A stretch of DNA of 64,000 bases from Amycolatopsis sp. CA-128772 (GCF_002904295.1 NZ_PPHG01000091.1:1-64000), one strand, 5' to 3'. Shown: positions 30,983-40,409, counted from the stretch's first letter. Numbers and translations are program-made. Notes: a model not told the origin generated them from the sequence alone.

Positions 30983-31765
30983 TCAAGCCGTCGAGGAACC
31001 GCCGCCGGGCCGGGGCGCGCCCAGCACCCGCGAGATGCCCCGGGCCGCGGCCCGGACCGCCGGGACCAGCGTCCGCGGGTCCGTTCCCTCCGCCGGGACG
31101 ACCACCGAGATGGCGGCCACGACGGCGTCCGTGGCGTCGCGGACCGGTGCGGCCACCGAGAGCGCGATCAGCTCGACCTGGCCGTCGCTGATCGCGTACC
31201 CGTCCCGGCGCACGTCCGCGAGCACCCGCCGCAGCTGCGCGGGCGCGCTGATCGTCTTCGGCGTGAACGCCTTCAGCGGCCCCGCCAGGACCTCCTCCTG
31301 CGCCTCGGCGGAGGCGTGCGCGAGCAGGACCTGGCCGACGCCGGTGGCGTGGGCGGGCAGCCGCCCGCCGACGCGGGTCAGCACGTTGACCGCACCGCGG
31401 CCGGAGATGCGCTCGACGAACACGACCTCCGGCCCGTCGAGCACGGCGAGCTGCACGTTCTGGTGCGTGGCCTCGTAGAGGTCCTCGAGAAACGGCATCG
31501 CGCTCTCGCGCAGCTCGGCGCCGTGCGGCGCCAGCGACGCGACCTCCCACAGCCACAGCCCGACGCGGTAGCCGCCCGTTTCGTCGCGCACGAGCGCGCC
31601 GCGCCGGGTGAGCTCGCCGGCCAGCCGGTGCGTGGTCGACAGCGGCAGCCCGGCGCGGCGGCTGAGGTCCGACAGCGTCAGCCGCGGCCGGTCGGCCGTG
31701 AACGCGCCCAGCAGGTCGAGGACGCGGTCCACGACCGACGGCGGCCGCCCCGCGCGATGTCTCAC
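30983..31765 (-). CDS. IclR-family transcriptional regulator
   Basis: A 260-residue IclR-type regulator. The N-terminal winged helix is VDRVLDLLGAFTADRPRLTL, SDLSRRAGLPLSTTHRLAGEL; the C-terminal GAF-like effector domain has the usual LPAHATGVGQVLLAH and IALSVAAPVRD. The GTG start at 31765 overlaps the NIPSNAP stop by four bases (GTGA). It is the last gene of an operon with a NIPSNAP protein and a MetE-like enzyme, so it probably responds to their substrate. Confidence 0.92.
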   Translation of the reverse strand: MRHRAGRPPSVVDRVLDLLGAFTADRPRLTLSDLSRRAGLPLSTTHRLAGELTRRGALVRDETGGYRVGLWLWEVASLAPHGAELRESAMPFLEDLYEATHQNVQLAVLDGPEVVFVERISGRGAVNVLTRVGGRLPAHATGVGQVLLAHASAEAQEEVLAGPLKAFTPKTISAPAQLRRVLADVRRDGYAISDGQVELIALSVAAPVRDATDAVVAAISVVVPAEGTDPRTLVPAVRAAARGISRVLGAPRPGGGSSTA

Positions 31766-32082
31766 CCCTCTTCGTCGTCCGGCAGCAGCGGCCGCATGAA
31801 CGTCCGCCGGTACCGCACCACGCACCCGCTCTCGTCGCGGATCTTGTCGGCCTCGATGAAGTCCGGGTCGACGCCGAACAGCGTTCGGTAGCGCTCGTAC
31901 GCGGCGAGGCTCTCGAAGCTGAACAGCGCCCGTGCTTCGTCGCTCGCGCCCTCCGACGGCAGGAAGTAGCCGTGGTGGATGCCGCCTTCGCGCTGCACCA
32001 GCCGCATCCAGGCGGCGGCGAAGCGCTCGAAGTCGGGGAGCTTCGCGGGGTCGATGACGTAGTCGACGACGCAGGTGATCAT
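31762..32082 (-). CDS. NIPSNAP-family protein
   Basis: A 106-residue NIPSNAP-type dimeric ferredoxin-like-fold protein: MITCVVDYVIDPAKLPDFERF, then GGIHHGYFLPSEG and ALFSFESLAAYERYRTLFG. The role of the family in bacteria is unclear; small members may be oxygenases or stabilise enzymes. The ATG at 32082 overlaps the stop of the MetE-like gene (TGATG), and its own stop overlaps the IclR start. Confidence 0.88.
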   Translation of the reverse strand: MITCVVDYVIDPAKLPDFERFAAAWMRLVQREGGIHHGYFLPSEGASDEARALFSFESLAAYERYRTLFGVDPDFIEADKIRDESGCVVRYRRTFMRPLLPDDEEG

Positions 32083-33221
32083 CAGTGGCCGCCCCAGACG
32101 CGGTCGGCCGTCGCCACGATCAGCTCCAGCTTCCGCAGCTGGTCGTCCGTGGTCAGGTCGTTGCCCTCCTCCGTCGAGGAGAAGCCGCACTGCGGCGACA
32201 GGCAGAGCCGGTCGATGTCGACGTACCGCGACGCCTCCTCGATCCGCCGCACCAGGACGTCCGGGTCCTCCAGCTCCGGCCGCTTGGTGGTGACCAGGCC
32301 GAGGACGACCTTCTTGTCCTTCGGCACGAACCGCAGCGGCTCGAACCCGCCGGAGCGTTCGTCGTCGTACTCCAGGAAGAACCCGTCGACGGCGAGCTCG
32401 CCGAACAGCGCCTCGGCGACGAACTCGTAGCTGCCCTCCGCGGCCCACGACGACCGGAAGTTGCCCCGGCACAGGTGGGTCGTCACGGTGAGGTCCTCGG
32501 GCCGGCCTTCCAGGGCCGCGTTCATCGTCGCGATGTTGCGCACGTGCTGGGTGTCCGGGTCGCCGCCCATCCGCGCGACGAGCTCCCGCTGCGCCGGGTC
32601 GTTGAGGTAGGCGAGGCTGGTGTCGTCGAGCTGCAGGTACCGGCAGCCGAGCCCGTGCACCGCGCTGACCTGCTGTTTGTAGGCCGCGCTGAGGTCGTCG
32701 AAGAACTCCTCGAGGTCCGGGTACACGCTCTCGCTGACCGCGGCCCGGCCGCCGCGGTAGTAGACCATGCTCGGCGACGGGATGGTCAGCTTCGGCGTCA
32801 CGCCGGGGTCCACATGGGACTGCAGGAACCGGAAGTGGTCGGCGAAGACCGGCTCGTCGAGCCGCACCTTGCCGTCGACCTGCAGCCCGGGCGGGCTGAA
32901 CTCGAGGTCGCCCGCCAGGTTGTGGAACTTGACGTGCAGCCGCTCGTCGCTCTTCGAGATGCCGCCGAGCGAGTAGATGAAGTCCATGTGCCAGGAAGCG
33001 CGCCGGAACTCGCCGTCGGTCGCCGAGCTGAGCCCGGCGGCCTTCTGCATCTTGATCACGTCGCGGATCGCGTCGTCCTCGACCGCGCGCAGCTGCTCCG
33101 CGTTGATCTCACCGCTTTCGTGCCGCCGTCGCGCGTCGCGCAGCACCGGGGGCCGCAGCAGGCTCCCCACGTGATCGGCGCGAAACGGCGGGCCCACCTG
33201 GGAAATGCCACCCGAAGTCAT
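32082..33221 (-). CDS. Cobalamin-independent methionine synthase II-family protein
   Basis: A 379-residue protein like the C-terminal catalytic half of MetE (YxjG-type). It has FRADHVGSLLRP near the start, TDGEFRRASWHMDF, LGCRYLQLDD, the zinc-ligand region THLCRGNFRSSWAAEGSYE and CLSPQCGFSSTEEGN, with His, Cys, Glu and Cys available for zinc. It lacks the N-terminal folate domain, so it may transfer methyl groups from other donors or act on other thiols. The ATG at 33221 is chosen over a reading to 33275. It heads an operon with NIPSNAP and IclR genes. Confidence 0.92.
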   Translation of the reverse strand: MTSGGISQVGPPFRADHVGSLLRPPVLRDARRRHESGEINAEQLRAVEDDAIRDVIKMQKAAGLSSATDGEFRRASWHMDFIYSLGGISKSDERLHVKFHNLAGDLEFSPPGLQVDGKVRLDEPVFADHFRFLQSHVDPGVTPKLTIPSPSMVYYRGGRAAVSESVYPDLEEFFDDLSAAYKQQVSAVHGLGCRYLQLDDTSLAYLNDPAQRELVARMGGDPDTQHVRNIATMNAALEGRPEDLTVTTHLCRGNFRSSWAAEGSYEFVAEALFGELAVDGFFLEYDDERSGGFEPLRFVPKDKKVVLGLVTTKRPELEDPDVLVRRIEEASRYVDIDRLCLSPQCGFSSTEEGNDLTTDDQLRKLELIVATADRVWGGH

Positions 33222-33303
33222 GCACCGATGGTCACACACTCCCGGCCTTCGCGCCGCCCCCTGAACCATGATCATCGCGCCCGGCTCTTGCTACCGTCCG
33301 CTC

Positions 33304-34635
33304 ATGACGGAATCCGCGGTCCACCCGGTCGACCGGGGCCTGCCCGCCGGACGGCTCGCCCTGCTCGGCCTCCAGCACATGTCGATCATGTACGCCGGCT
33401 CGGTCGCGGTGCCGCTGATCGTCGGCAGCGCGTTGAAGCTCGATCCCGCGACGATCGGGCTGCTGGTCAACGCCGATCTGCTGGTCGCCGGCATCGCGAC
33501 GCTGATACAGGCGGTCGGCATCGGGAAACTGCTGGGCATCCGGCTGCCGGTGGTGGCCGGCGCGACGTTCACCGTCGTCAACCCGATGATCCTGATCGCG
33601 TCCCAGTACGGCCTGCCCGCGGTCTACGGCGCGATGATCGCCTCCGGCGTGTTCGGGCTGCTCATCGCGCGGCCGTTCGCGAAGCTGATCCGGTTCTTCC
33701 CGCCGCTGGTCACCGGAACGCTGCTGCTGGTCATCGGCGTCTCGCTGCTCGGCCCGGGCGCGGCGATGATCGCCGGCCACGACACGACGGCCCCGGACTA
33801 CGCGGCGCCGTCGCACATCGGGCTGGCGTTCGGCGTGCTCGCGCTGCTCGTGTTGTTCACGCGTGTGCTGCGCGGGTTCGCCAACCAGATCGGGCCGCTG
33901 CTCGCGCTGGCCATCGGGCTGGTCGTGGCGATCCCGATGGGGCTGGTGCACTGGGACGGCCTGCGTGCGGCCGGCTGGTTCGGGCTGGCGTCACCGTTCC
34001 ACTTCGGTGCCCCGACGTTCCCGGTCGCGGCGATCCTGTCGATGTGCGTGGTCATGCTGGTGACGTTCACCGAGTCGACGGCCGACATGATTGCCGTCGG
34101 CGAGATCACCGGCCGCCCGCCGTCCGACGCCGACCTCGCCCGCGGCCTGGCCACCGACGGCGTCTCGGCGGTGCTCGGCGGGGTGATGAACTCCTTCCCC
34201 GACACGGCGTTCGCGCAGAACGTCGGCCTGGTGCGGATGACGGGCGTGCGCAGCCGCTGGGTGGTCGCGGTGACCGGCGGGATCCTGCTCCTGATGGGCT
34301 TGGTGCCGAAGGTCGGCGCGTTCGTCGCGGCCATCCCGGAGCCGGTGGTCGGCGGGGTTGCGGTGGTGATGTTCGCGATGGTCGCCGCGGTCGGCGCGCA
34401 GAACCTGCGGACGGTCGAGTTTTCCGGTAACCACAACACGTTCGTCGTCGCGGTGGCCCTCGGTGTCGGTTTGCTGCCGGCGTTCGCACCGGACTTCTTC
34501 AAGCACTTCCCGGCCTGGCTGCAGACGATCTGCGGCAGTTCGATCACGGTGGCGGCGGTCCTGGCGTTCGCACTGAACCTGCTGTTCAACCACCTCGGCC
34601 GGCGCGCGGAGCCGGACCTGCTCGAAGAACCCTGA
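33304..34635 (+). CDS. NCS2 nucleobase:cation symporter (xanthine/urate/uracil type)
   Basis: A 443-residue NCS2 permease with about 12-14 helices. It has the family text LLGLQHMSIMYAGSVAVPLIVG, VVAGATFTVVNPMI, TFTESTADMIAVGEITGRPP (with the functional Glu), SFPDTAFAQNVGLVRMTGVRSRWV and EPVVGGVAVVMFAMV. The QNVGLV motif and the NCS2 N terminus fit proton-coupled purine (xanthine/urate) rather than uracil carriers, but this is not certain. It is divergent from the MetE-like operon. Confidence 0.93.
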   Translation: MTESAVHPVDRGLPAGRLALLGLQHMSIMYAGSVAVPLIVGSALKLDPATIGLLVNADLLVAGIATLIQAVGIGKLLGIRLPVVAGATFTVVNPMILIASQYGLPAVYGAMIASGVFGLLIARPFAKLIRFFPPLVTGTLLLVIGVSLLGPGAAMIAGHDTTAPDYAAPSHIGLAFGVLALLVLFTRVLRGFANQIGPLLALAIGLVVAIPMGLVHWDGLRAAGWFGLASPFHFGAPTFPVAAILSMCVVMLVTFTESTADMIAVGEITGRPPSDADLARGLATDGVSAVLGGVMNSFPDTAFAQNVGLVRMTGVRSRWVVAVTGGILLLMGLVPKVGAFVAAIPEPVVGGVAVVMFAMVAAVGAQNLRTVEFSGNHNTFVVAVALGVGLLPAFAPDFFKHFPAWLQTICGSSITVAAVLAFALNLLFNHLGRRAEPDLLEEP

Positions 34636-34670
34636 GCGGGCGCCCATCTCGCCTTTCCCGCCCGCATATA

Positions 34671-34687
34671 TCAGGAAAGCTTCCTGA
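34671..34687. promoter_or_regulatory. Inverted repeat before the phosphatase remnant
   Basis: TCAGGAA-AGC-TTCCTGA, 7-bp perfect arms, next to a TATATC -10-like stretch, 20 bp upstream of the pseudogene start. This shape is typical of ROK- or MarR-type operators; no such regulator is next to it. Confidence 0.45.
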
Positions 34688-34707
34688 CTACCTCAGTGGG
34701 AGGCGCG

Positions 34708-35332
34708 ATGCGGTCCGGGGTTCTCGTAGCGGCATTGATCCTGTTCAGCGGCGGCGTGGCGGCGGCGGCCCACGCGCGCAACGTCATCTACATCCAGGGC
34801 GACGGCCTCGGCCCCGGCCAGCGCACTCTCCTCCGGCTGACCATCGCCGGCCGGCACGGTGAGCCGGCGATGAACCGGCTGCCGGTCACCGGGCTGGTGC
34901 ACACCGACCCCGACGACCCCGAGAACGTAGTCACCGACTCCGCCGCGGCGGCCACCGCGCTGGCGACCGGGCGCAGAACCCAAGCCCAGCGCAGCGCGCG
35001 TCGCGGATCCTCGGGCTGTTCGCCAACGAGGGCATGGTCGACTACGGCCCGGACGGCGTCGGGAAGTACGCGCCGAGCGTCTCGCTGCTCCAGATGGCGA
35101 ATGAGGCCCTGGACACGCTGTCGGCCAACCCGCGCGGGTTCTTCCTGTTCCTGGAAGAGGAAGGCATCGACGGGATGTCGCACGAGAACAACGCGCACGC
35201 GGTGATCGACGCGGGCCGCGCGCTCGACGCCACGGTCGCGGCGGTGCGGGAGTTCGTCCTGGCCCACCCGGACGATGGTGCGCGCCGCCGGCTTCGAGCG
35301 CTGAAGGTCCGCGCCGAGCTCACCAGCAGATG
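34708..35332 (+). pseudogene. Alkaline phosphatase remnant (frameshifted, internally deleted)
   Basis: The first part has a signal peptide (VLVAALILFSGGVAAAAHA) and NVIYIQGDGLGPGQRTLLRL, TGLVHTD and VVTDSAAAATALATGR, which is the PhoA-type nucleophile region with its serine. The frame is then lost near 34980. A second frame, from about 34995 to 35332, carries NPRGFFLFLEEEGIDGMSHENNAHAVIDA, the metal-ligand region of the same family, then stops. More than 150 residues of a normal enzyme are missing in the middle and at the C terminus. It is a decayed gene. The convergent gene at 35320 overlaps its end. Confidence 0.85.
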
Positions 35333-35862
35333 ATCAGCAGCACGCACGAGGGCTCGGACCGCGGCGTGGTGGTCGGGGCCGGCGAGTGACCACCGGACGG
35401 CGGCGGGTGCCCCGTCGTCGTCGCGGTGGGCGTGGTGGTCGAACCGGCGCCGCCGGTCTGCGTGGTGGTCGGCGTCGCGGTGCCGGCGCCGGCACCGCTG
35501 GTCTCGGTGGGCGACGGGCGGCCCGGCACCTCGGTGACGGTGCCGCGGTGTTCGCCGGACGCGGGAACGACGTCGCCGCCGGTGCCGCCGCCGATCCCGC
35601 CGTCGGGCGGGGAGTCCGTGGCCTGGTCGGCGCCGCCCAGCCCGGTGGTGCGCTGCGGGAACGGGATGACCTGGATCTGGTCGACCGGGGCGGCGTCCTG
35701 CCGCTCGTTGCCGCCGTAGGCGACCAGGGCCGCGGCGGCGCCGCAGCCCACGATGACGGCGAGCATCACCGCGACCACCCGCCAGCGTGACTGGCCTGGT
35801 CCCGGACGGTCGCCCCAGCCCTCGCGCACGAGCAGCTCGGCGACCGATACCTCGTCGTTCAC
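35320..35862 (-). CDS. Membrane-anchored protein with Thr/Pro/Gly-rich exterior
   Basis: A 180-residue protein. A short cytoplasmic part (MNDEVSVAELLVREGWGDRP) is followed by one membrane helix (VVAVMLAVIVGCGAAAALVAYG). An extracellular low-complexity region rich in Thr, Pro and Gly (TPTTTQTGGAGSTTTPTATT) follows, with a short hydrophobic end SCVLLIICW. The xVSVAELLxREG opening recurs in actinobacterial membrane proteins of unknown role. The GTG start is at 35862. Its 3' end overlaps the phosphatase remnant by 13 bp, and the upstream 170 bp are A/T-rich and hold the divergent rhomboid-like promoter. Confidence 0.75.
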   Translation of the reverse strand: MNDEVSVAELLVREGWGDRPGPGQSRWRVVAVMLAVIVGCGAAAALVAYGGNERQDAAPVDQIQVIPFPQRTTGLGGADQATDSPPDGGIGGGTGGDVVPASGEHRGTVTEVPGRPSPTETSGAGAGTATPTTTQTGGAGSTTTPTATTTGHPPPSGGHSPAPTTTPRSEPSCVLLIICW

Positions 35863-36033
35863 CCCGACAGACCTTCCCGAGAGGGCCTTTCGGCCGACAT
35901 CGTGGCCGTATTCTTACCGTAAAAGCCCCCCGAACGGGTGAAGACCCGGCAAAAATTCGTCACGTAACGTTCACTTTGACAGTCAGTGACTCTCCACAGC
36001 GTTTTCTAAGCTGGCGCTCGTGATACTCCCAGC

Positions 36034-36780
36034 ATGACCACCGAAGCTCGGACCATGCTGCTGAAAGCCGGCCGGCCGCTCCCCGCCGCCGTCGGCGCGC
36101 GCGCCCGGTGGTCGGTCCTGAAGGTCGTCCCGAACCCGAAGTCGACGCCGTTCACCTTCGGCTACCTGGTCGTGCTGCTGGGCACGACGCTGCTGCTCAA
36201 GTTCGCCGACCCGGACCTGACCGAACGGCTGCTGCGGCTGTCGAGCACCGACGCCCACAACCTGTGGCGCCGGCCGCTGACCTCGCTGCTGACCAGTGCG
36301 CTCTGGCTGTCCGACGAAGGCTGGCTCGCCTACGTCGTGATCTTCGCGATCGCCGTCGCGCCGCTGGAACGCCGGTTCGGCGCCCGCCGCGTGGCGATCG
36401 TGTTCTTCTCCGGCCACGTGCTGGCCACGCTGGTCACCGAGCTGCCGGTGATGGCCCTGATCACCGCGCACGTGCTGCCGAACTCGGCGGGGCACTGGCT
36501 CGACATCGGGGTCAGCTACGGCTTCTTCACCACGGCCGGCGCCCTGGTGTTCCTGCTCCGCGGCCGCGCGCGGCTCCTGGCGCTGGCCGCGACGGAGGCG
36601 TTCATCGCGGCGATCTGGCTCAGCGACGACCCGCGGAGCCTCGACACGATCGTCACGCTGCTCGGCCACGCGTTCGCCGCCCACTTCGGGCTGCTGTTCT
36701 GGGGGCCACGCCTCCAGCGCGCATCCGCAGGCCGGGAGCGGATTCCGGCGGGTAGGCACGAACCGGAGTCGGTGGTGTAA
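36034..36780 (+). CDS. Rhomboid-like membrane protein
   Basis: A 248-residue integral membrane protein with about six helices, similar to actinobacterial rhomboid-like proteins. LTSLLTSALWLSDEGWLAYVV resembles the L1/second-helix region, DIGVSYGFFTTAGAL carries a serine where the catalytic GxS lies, and LGHAFAAHFGLLFWG supplies histidines of the last helix. The canonical GxSG is replaced by GVSYG, so protease activity is uncertain. The start is ATG 36034; ATG 36055 is an alternative. It ends 40 bp before the PAS-GGDEF-EAL gene. Confidence 0.8.
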   Translation: MTTEARTMLLKAGRPLPAAVGARARWSVLKVVPNPKSTPFTFGYLVVLLGTTLLLKFADPDLTERLLRLSSTDAHNLWRRPLTSLLTSALWLSDEGWLAYVVIFAIAVAPLERRFGARRVAIVFFSGHVLATLVTELPVMALITAHVLPNSAGHWLDIGVSYGFFTTAGALVFLLRGRARLLALAATEAFIAAIWLSDDPRSLDTIVTLLGHAFAAHFGLLFWGPRLQRASAGRERIPAGRHEPESVV

Positions 36781-36820
36781 TCGACGAGCCACACGCCGAC
36801 CGCATGGGGGACGAACGCTC

Positions 36821-39145
36821 ATGGAGGCAGACTCGCTCGCCGCGCTGGTCGAGCTGAGTCCGGACGCGATCTGCGTCCACGAGAACGGCGTCCTCACCTA
36901 CGCCAACCGCGCCGCCCTGGAGACGTTCGCCGCCCGTTGCGCGGACGAGGTCGTCGGCCGCCGGTTCACCGAGTTCGTCGCCGAGGAGTCGCGGGCCGCC
37001 GTGGTGGCGGAGCTGGCCGGGCTGACCCGGCCGGGCCAGGCGAGCGAGCCGGTCGAAGCGCTGATGTCCCGGCTGGACGGCAGCAAGTTCGCCGTGGAGA
37101 CGGTGTCGGTGCGCCTCGAAGGCCGCGGTGCCTACCAGGTCGTCATGCGGGACATCACGGCGAAGAAGGCGGCCGCCGACGCCCTCCGCTACCAGGCCGC
37201 GCTGGTGTCGCACGTCAGCGACGCGCTGATCGCGACCACCGGCGAAGGGGTCGTGACCAGCTGGAACCCGGCCGCCGAGGCGGTGTACGGCTGGACCGCG
37301 GCCGAGGCCGTCGGGCGGCGCGCGAGCGAGCTCGTCGGCGCGCCCCTCGACCTGCCCGCCATCCGGCGCGGCGGCGGGGTCGCGGAGGCGGTGCACCGGC
37401 GGCGGGACGGCGCGCCGCTGGCGGTCCGCGTCTCGGCCGCCGAGATGAACGACGGGTACGTGCTGGTCTGCGCCGACGAAACCGCGCGGCGGCGGGCCGA
37501 GCAGAACTACCGCACGGTGGTCGCGTCCCTCGACGAAGGCGTCCTGGTGATGGGGCCGGCCGGGCTCATCGAAGCCGCGAACCCGGCGGCCTGCCGGATC
37601 CTCGGCGTCGCCGAAGCTGACCTGATCGGCGTTCCGTGCCACACGCTGACGCTGTTCACCGAGTCCGGGCACTGGATCCCGCCGGACGAGCTGCCGTCGG
37701 TGCAGACGCGGCGGACCGGCGTCACGCACAACGGCCTGGTCGTGCGCCTCCGCCGGCCGGACGGCCGCGATGTCTGGGTGTCGCTCACCTCGCGGCTGCT
37801 CAACCCGGACGACCCGGCGGCGCTGGCCGTGGTCACGTCGTTCACCGACATCACCGAAACCCGCGCGATCAGCGCGCAGCTGGCGCACGACGCCACCCAC
37901 GACCCGCTGACCCGGCTGGCGAACCGGACGCTGGTGCTGGGCCGGCTCGACGTGCGCGAGCGGGGCGCGGTCACCGTGCTGTTCCTGGACCTGGACAAGT
38001 TCAAGGTCATCAACGACTCGCTCGGGCACTCGGTCGGCGACCAGGTGCTGCGGATCGTCGGGGAACGCCTGCGCCGCAGCTCGGGCCGCGACGACCTGGT
38101 CGGCCGGCTGGGCGGCGACGAGTTCGTCGTGGTCACCGCCGAGGTCACCGACCCGGGCGAGGTCCGCGCGCTGGCCGAACACCTGCGGGCGGCGCTGGCC
38201 GCACCGATCGGCGTGCTGGGCCGGCAGCTGCACCTGGACGCGAGCATCGGCGTCGTCCTCGTCGGCCGCGACGACCGCCGCAGCGCCGAGGACCTGCTGC
38301 GTGACGCGGATGTCGCGATGTACCAGGCGAAAACGCTCGGGCGGGGCCGTCACCACTTCTTCGACGTCGGGCTGCGCGAGCGGATGCAGCGGCGGCTGCG
38401 GATGGAGCAGGACCTGCGCGCCGCGGTGCACGACGGCCAGCTCTGGCCCGCGTACCAGCCGGTCGTCGACCTGCGGACGGGCGAGATGGTCGCGGTGGAG
38501 GCGCTGCTGCGGTGGACGCACCCGCGCCACGGCGCGATCTCGCCGGCGGAGTTCATCCCGCTCGCCGAGGAAAGCGACCTGATCAACGTGATCGGCAAGG
38601 AGATGCTGCGCGCGACGACCCGCGAGCTCGCCACGCGGCGGGAGCGCCAAGGTCTGGACCTGATGCTGAAGGTCAACTTGTCGACCCGCCAGCTCGACGA
38701 CCCGCACCTGGTGCCGGCGGTCCAGGACGCGCTGGCGAGCACCGGCCTGCCGGCGAGCGCGTTGTGCTTGGAGGTGACCGAAAGCGCGTTGATGCGCGAC
38801 CAGGAAGCGGCCGCGGAAGTGCTGGCGTCACTGCGTTCTCTCGGCGTGCTGCTGGCGATCGACGACTTCGGCACCGGCTATTCGTCGCTCGCGCAGCTGC
38901 GCCGGCTGACGCTGGACACGCTGAAGATCGACCGGTCGTTCATCACCGGGATCGCGGAGTCCCGCGACGCCGAAGCGATCGTCACGAGCATCATCGCCAT
39001 GGCGCACGCGGTCGACCTGACAGTGATCGCCGAAGGCGTCGAGTCGGCGGAGCAGGTGGACCTGCTCCGCCGGCTCGGCTGCGACCAGGCGCAGGGCTAC
39101 CACCTCGGCCGCCCGGTGCCGGCGGCCGAGCTGTTCGGTCAGTAG
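36821..39145 (+). CDS. PAS–GGDEF–EAL cyclic-di-GMP enzyme
   Basis: A 774-residue protein. Three PAS-like sensor segments (about 1-110, 115-225 and 230-345) are followed by a diguanylate cyclase with intact LGGDEFVVV (GGDEF at about 431). A phosphodiesterase domain comes next with intact VEALLRW (EAL at about 560), KVNLSTRQL, EVTESAL, DDFGTGYSSL, LKIDRSF and IAEGVE. Both active sites look complete, so it could make or break c-di-GMP depending on its PAS input. There is no membrane segment, so it is probably cytosolic. GGGGGA precedes the ATG. Its stop overlaps the convergent N-acetyltransferase gene by 7 bp. Confidence 0.95.
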   Translation: MEADSLAALVELSPDAICVHENGVLTYANRAALETFAARCADEVVGRRFTEFVAEESRAAVVAELAGLTRPGQASEPVEALMSRLDGSKFAVETVSVRLEGRGAYQVVMRDITAKKAAADALRYQAALVSHVSDALIATTGEGVVTSWNPAAEAVYGWTAAEAVGRRASELVGAPLDLPAIRRGGGVAEAVHRRRDGAPLAVRVSAAEMNDGYVLVCADETARRRAEQNYRTVVASLDEGVLVMGPAGLIEAANPAACRILGVAEADLIGVPCHTLTLFTESGHWIPPDELPSVQTRRTGVTHNGLVVRLRRPDGRDVWVSLTSRLLNPDDPAALAVVTSFTDITETRAISAQLAHDATHDPLTRLANRTLVLGRLDVRERGAVTVLFLDLDKFKVINDSLGHSVGDQVLRIVGERLRRSSGRDDLVGRLGGDEFVVVTAEVTDPGEVRALAEHLRAALAAPIGVLGRQLHLDASIGVVLVGRDDRRSAEDLLRDADVAMYQAKTLGRGRHHFFDVGLRERMQRRLRMEQDLRAAVHDGQLWPAYQPVVDLRTGEMVAVEALLRWTHPRHGAISPAEFIPLAEESDLINVIGKEMLRATTRELATRRERQGLDLMLKVNLSTRQLDDPHLVPAVQDALASTGLPASALCLEVTESALMRDQEAAAEVLASLRSLGVLLAIDDFGTGYSSLAQLRRLTLDTLKIDRSFITGIAESRDAEAIVTSIIAMAHAVDLTVIAEGVESAEQVDLLRRLGCDQAQGYHLGRPVPAAELFGQ

Positions 39146-39930
39146 GCGGTTTTCAGGCGCGCCAGCTCATCCGGCGTCAGCTCGATGCCGAGGTCCTTGA
39201 GGGTGGCGTCGAGCTCATCGGGGGCGACGGTGCTGGTTTCGCTGCGGCCGCCGGGCCGTTCGACGGTGAGTTCCCGGCCGAGCAACCGGCGGCTGACGCC
39301 GGGTTCGAGCGTCATGACCACCAGCCGCCCGGTGAACGGCGACTTCGGGTGCGTCGAGGTGTAGTGGTGGTAGACCTCGTAGTCGATGGGGTGCATGGTG
39401 TTGAGCCGGAACTCGAGGATGTCCTCGCCGCCCTTTTCCAGCGTCCACCAGCCGTCCTGCTGCTTGAGGCGCTGCGGCCAGCCGGCCTGGTCGACCTCGT
39501 GGCCGTCGACGAGCGGCATCGGGTCGAGGATCCCGGCCCCGAACCCGACGTCGGCGAGGAACTGCTGCTCGTCGACGTCGACGACGAGGGTCATGTGGGT
39601 GTAGGGCCCGGGCCGCCGCGGCTGCACGCGCGCGGAGAGCCGGTGCACGGCGTACCCGAGCTGTTCGAGGACGGCGGCGAAGAGGCCGCTGTGTTCGTAG
39701 CAGTAGCCGCCCCGCCGCCGTCCGACGAGTTTCGCGCTCACGACGTCGAGCGAAATCCCTTGGTGCTGCCCGAGAACGACGTCGACGTTCTCGAACGGAA
39801 TCGTCCGGACGTGCGCCCGCATGAGATCCCTGAGTGCTCCTTCGGACGGCGCCCGTTTCGGCTGTCCGACACGTGCGAGGTAGGCGTCGAGATCGACGGC
39901 ACCGATACCCCATTCCCCATGGCTGGTCAT
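39139..39930 (-). CDS. Arylamine N-acetyltransferase
   Basis: A 263-residue NAT enzyme that transfers acetyl from acetyl-CoA to arylamines or hydrazines. The Cys-His-Asp triad is present: C77 (RRRGGYCYEHSG), H112 (GPYTHMTLVVDV) and D127 (FLADVGFG). The N-terminal PFENVDVVLGQ and the length are typical. The ATG at 39930 is chosen; the frame upstream to 40014 is not family-like. In related bacteria, NAT homologues also build amide bonds in ansamycins, but no such cluster is near. Confidence 0.95.
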   Translation of the reverse strand: MTSHGEWGIGAVDLDAYLARVGQPKRAPSEGALRDLMRAHVRTIPFENVDVVLGQHQGISLDVVSAKLVGRRRGGYCYEHSGLFAAVLEQLGYAVHRLSARVQPRRPGPYTHMTLVVDVDEQQFLADVGFGAGILDPMPLVDGHEVDQAGWPQRLKQQDGWWTLEKGGEDILEFRLNTMHPIDYEVYHHYTSTHPKSPFTGRLVVMTLEPGVSRRLLGRELTVERPGGRSETSTVAPDELDATLKDLGIELTPDELARLKTAY

Positions 39931-39964
39931 GGAATCGATGATGGACCCTCGACCTTGCTGGAGG

Positions 39965-40315
39965 TCAACCTTCGTGCACGACCTCCCGCACCTCGACGGC
40001 GGTGTAGGCGGCATCGGGGATCTTGGCGGCCAGCTCGACGGCCCGCCCTTCGCTTTCGACGTCGACGACGTAGTAGCCGCAGAGGAAGGAGTCGGATTCG
40101 ACGAAGGTCCCGGCCTTGGTCTGCGCCTTGCCCGCCCTGACCTGGACGGTCTTGGTTTCGCCGGGTTCGGCGAGCGCCTTGGTCTCGACCATCTCCCCGG
40201 ATTCGGTGACGAGCTTGATGAAGTCCCCGTGCCCGGCGTAGACGGCGTCCTTCTCGTCGTCGGTGAGGGTGGCCCAGAGGGTGGGGTTCATGTGGAGGGT
40301 GAGGAGGTAACGCAT
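39965..40315 (-). CDS. YciI-like (DGPF-type) protein
   Basis: A 116-residue YciI/DGPF-fold protein: MRYLLTLHMNPTLWATLTDD, then GHGDFIKLVTESGEMVET and the family-typical AGTFVESDSFLCGYYVVDVES ending GRAVELAAKIPDA. The usual DGPFAETKE motif is here AGTFVESDS. Such proteins are small dimers that often accompany ECF sigma factors; the role is unknown. It starts 34 bp upstream of the NAT gene on the same strand and may be co-transcribed with it. Confidence 0.88.
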   Translation of the reverse strand: MRYLLTLHMNPTLWATLTDDEKDAVYAGHGDFIKLVTESGEMVETKALAEPGETKTVQVRAGKAQTKAGTFVESDSFLCGYYVVDVESEGRAVELAAKIPDAAYTAVEVREVVHEG

Positions 40316-40409
40316 GTCCGGCTCCTGTGTACTGGGTGGCGGCCCTGATCGGCTGCCTTCGCCGGGTGGTCGTGGCTGTGCCGCGCATCCGGACACGGGT
40401 GCCGGGGGT

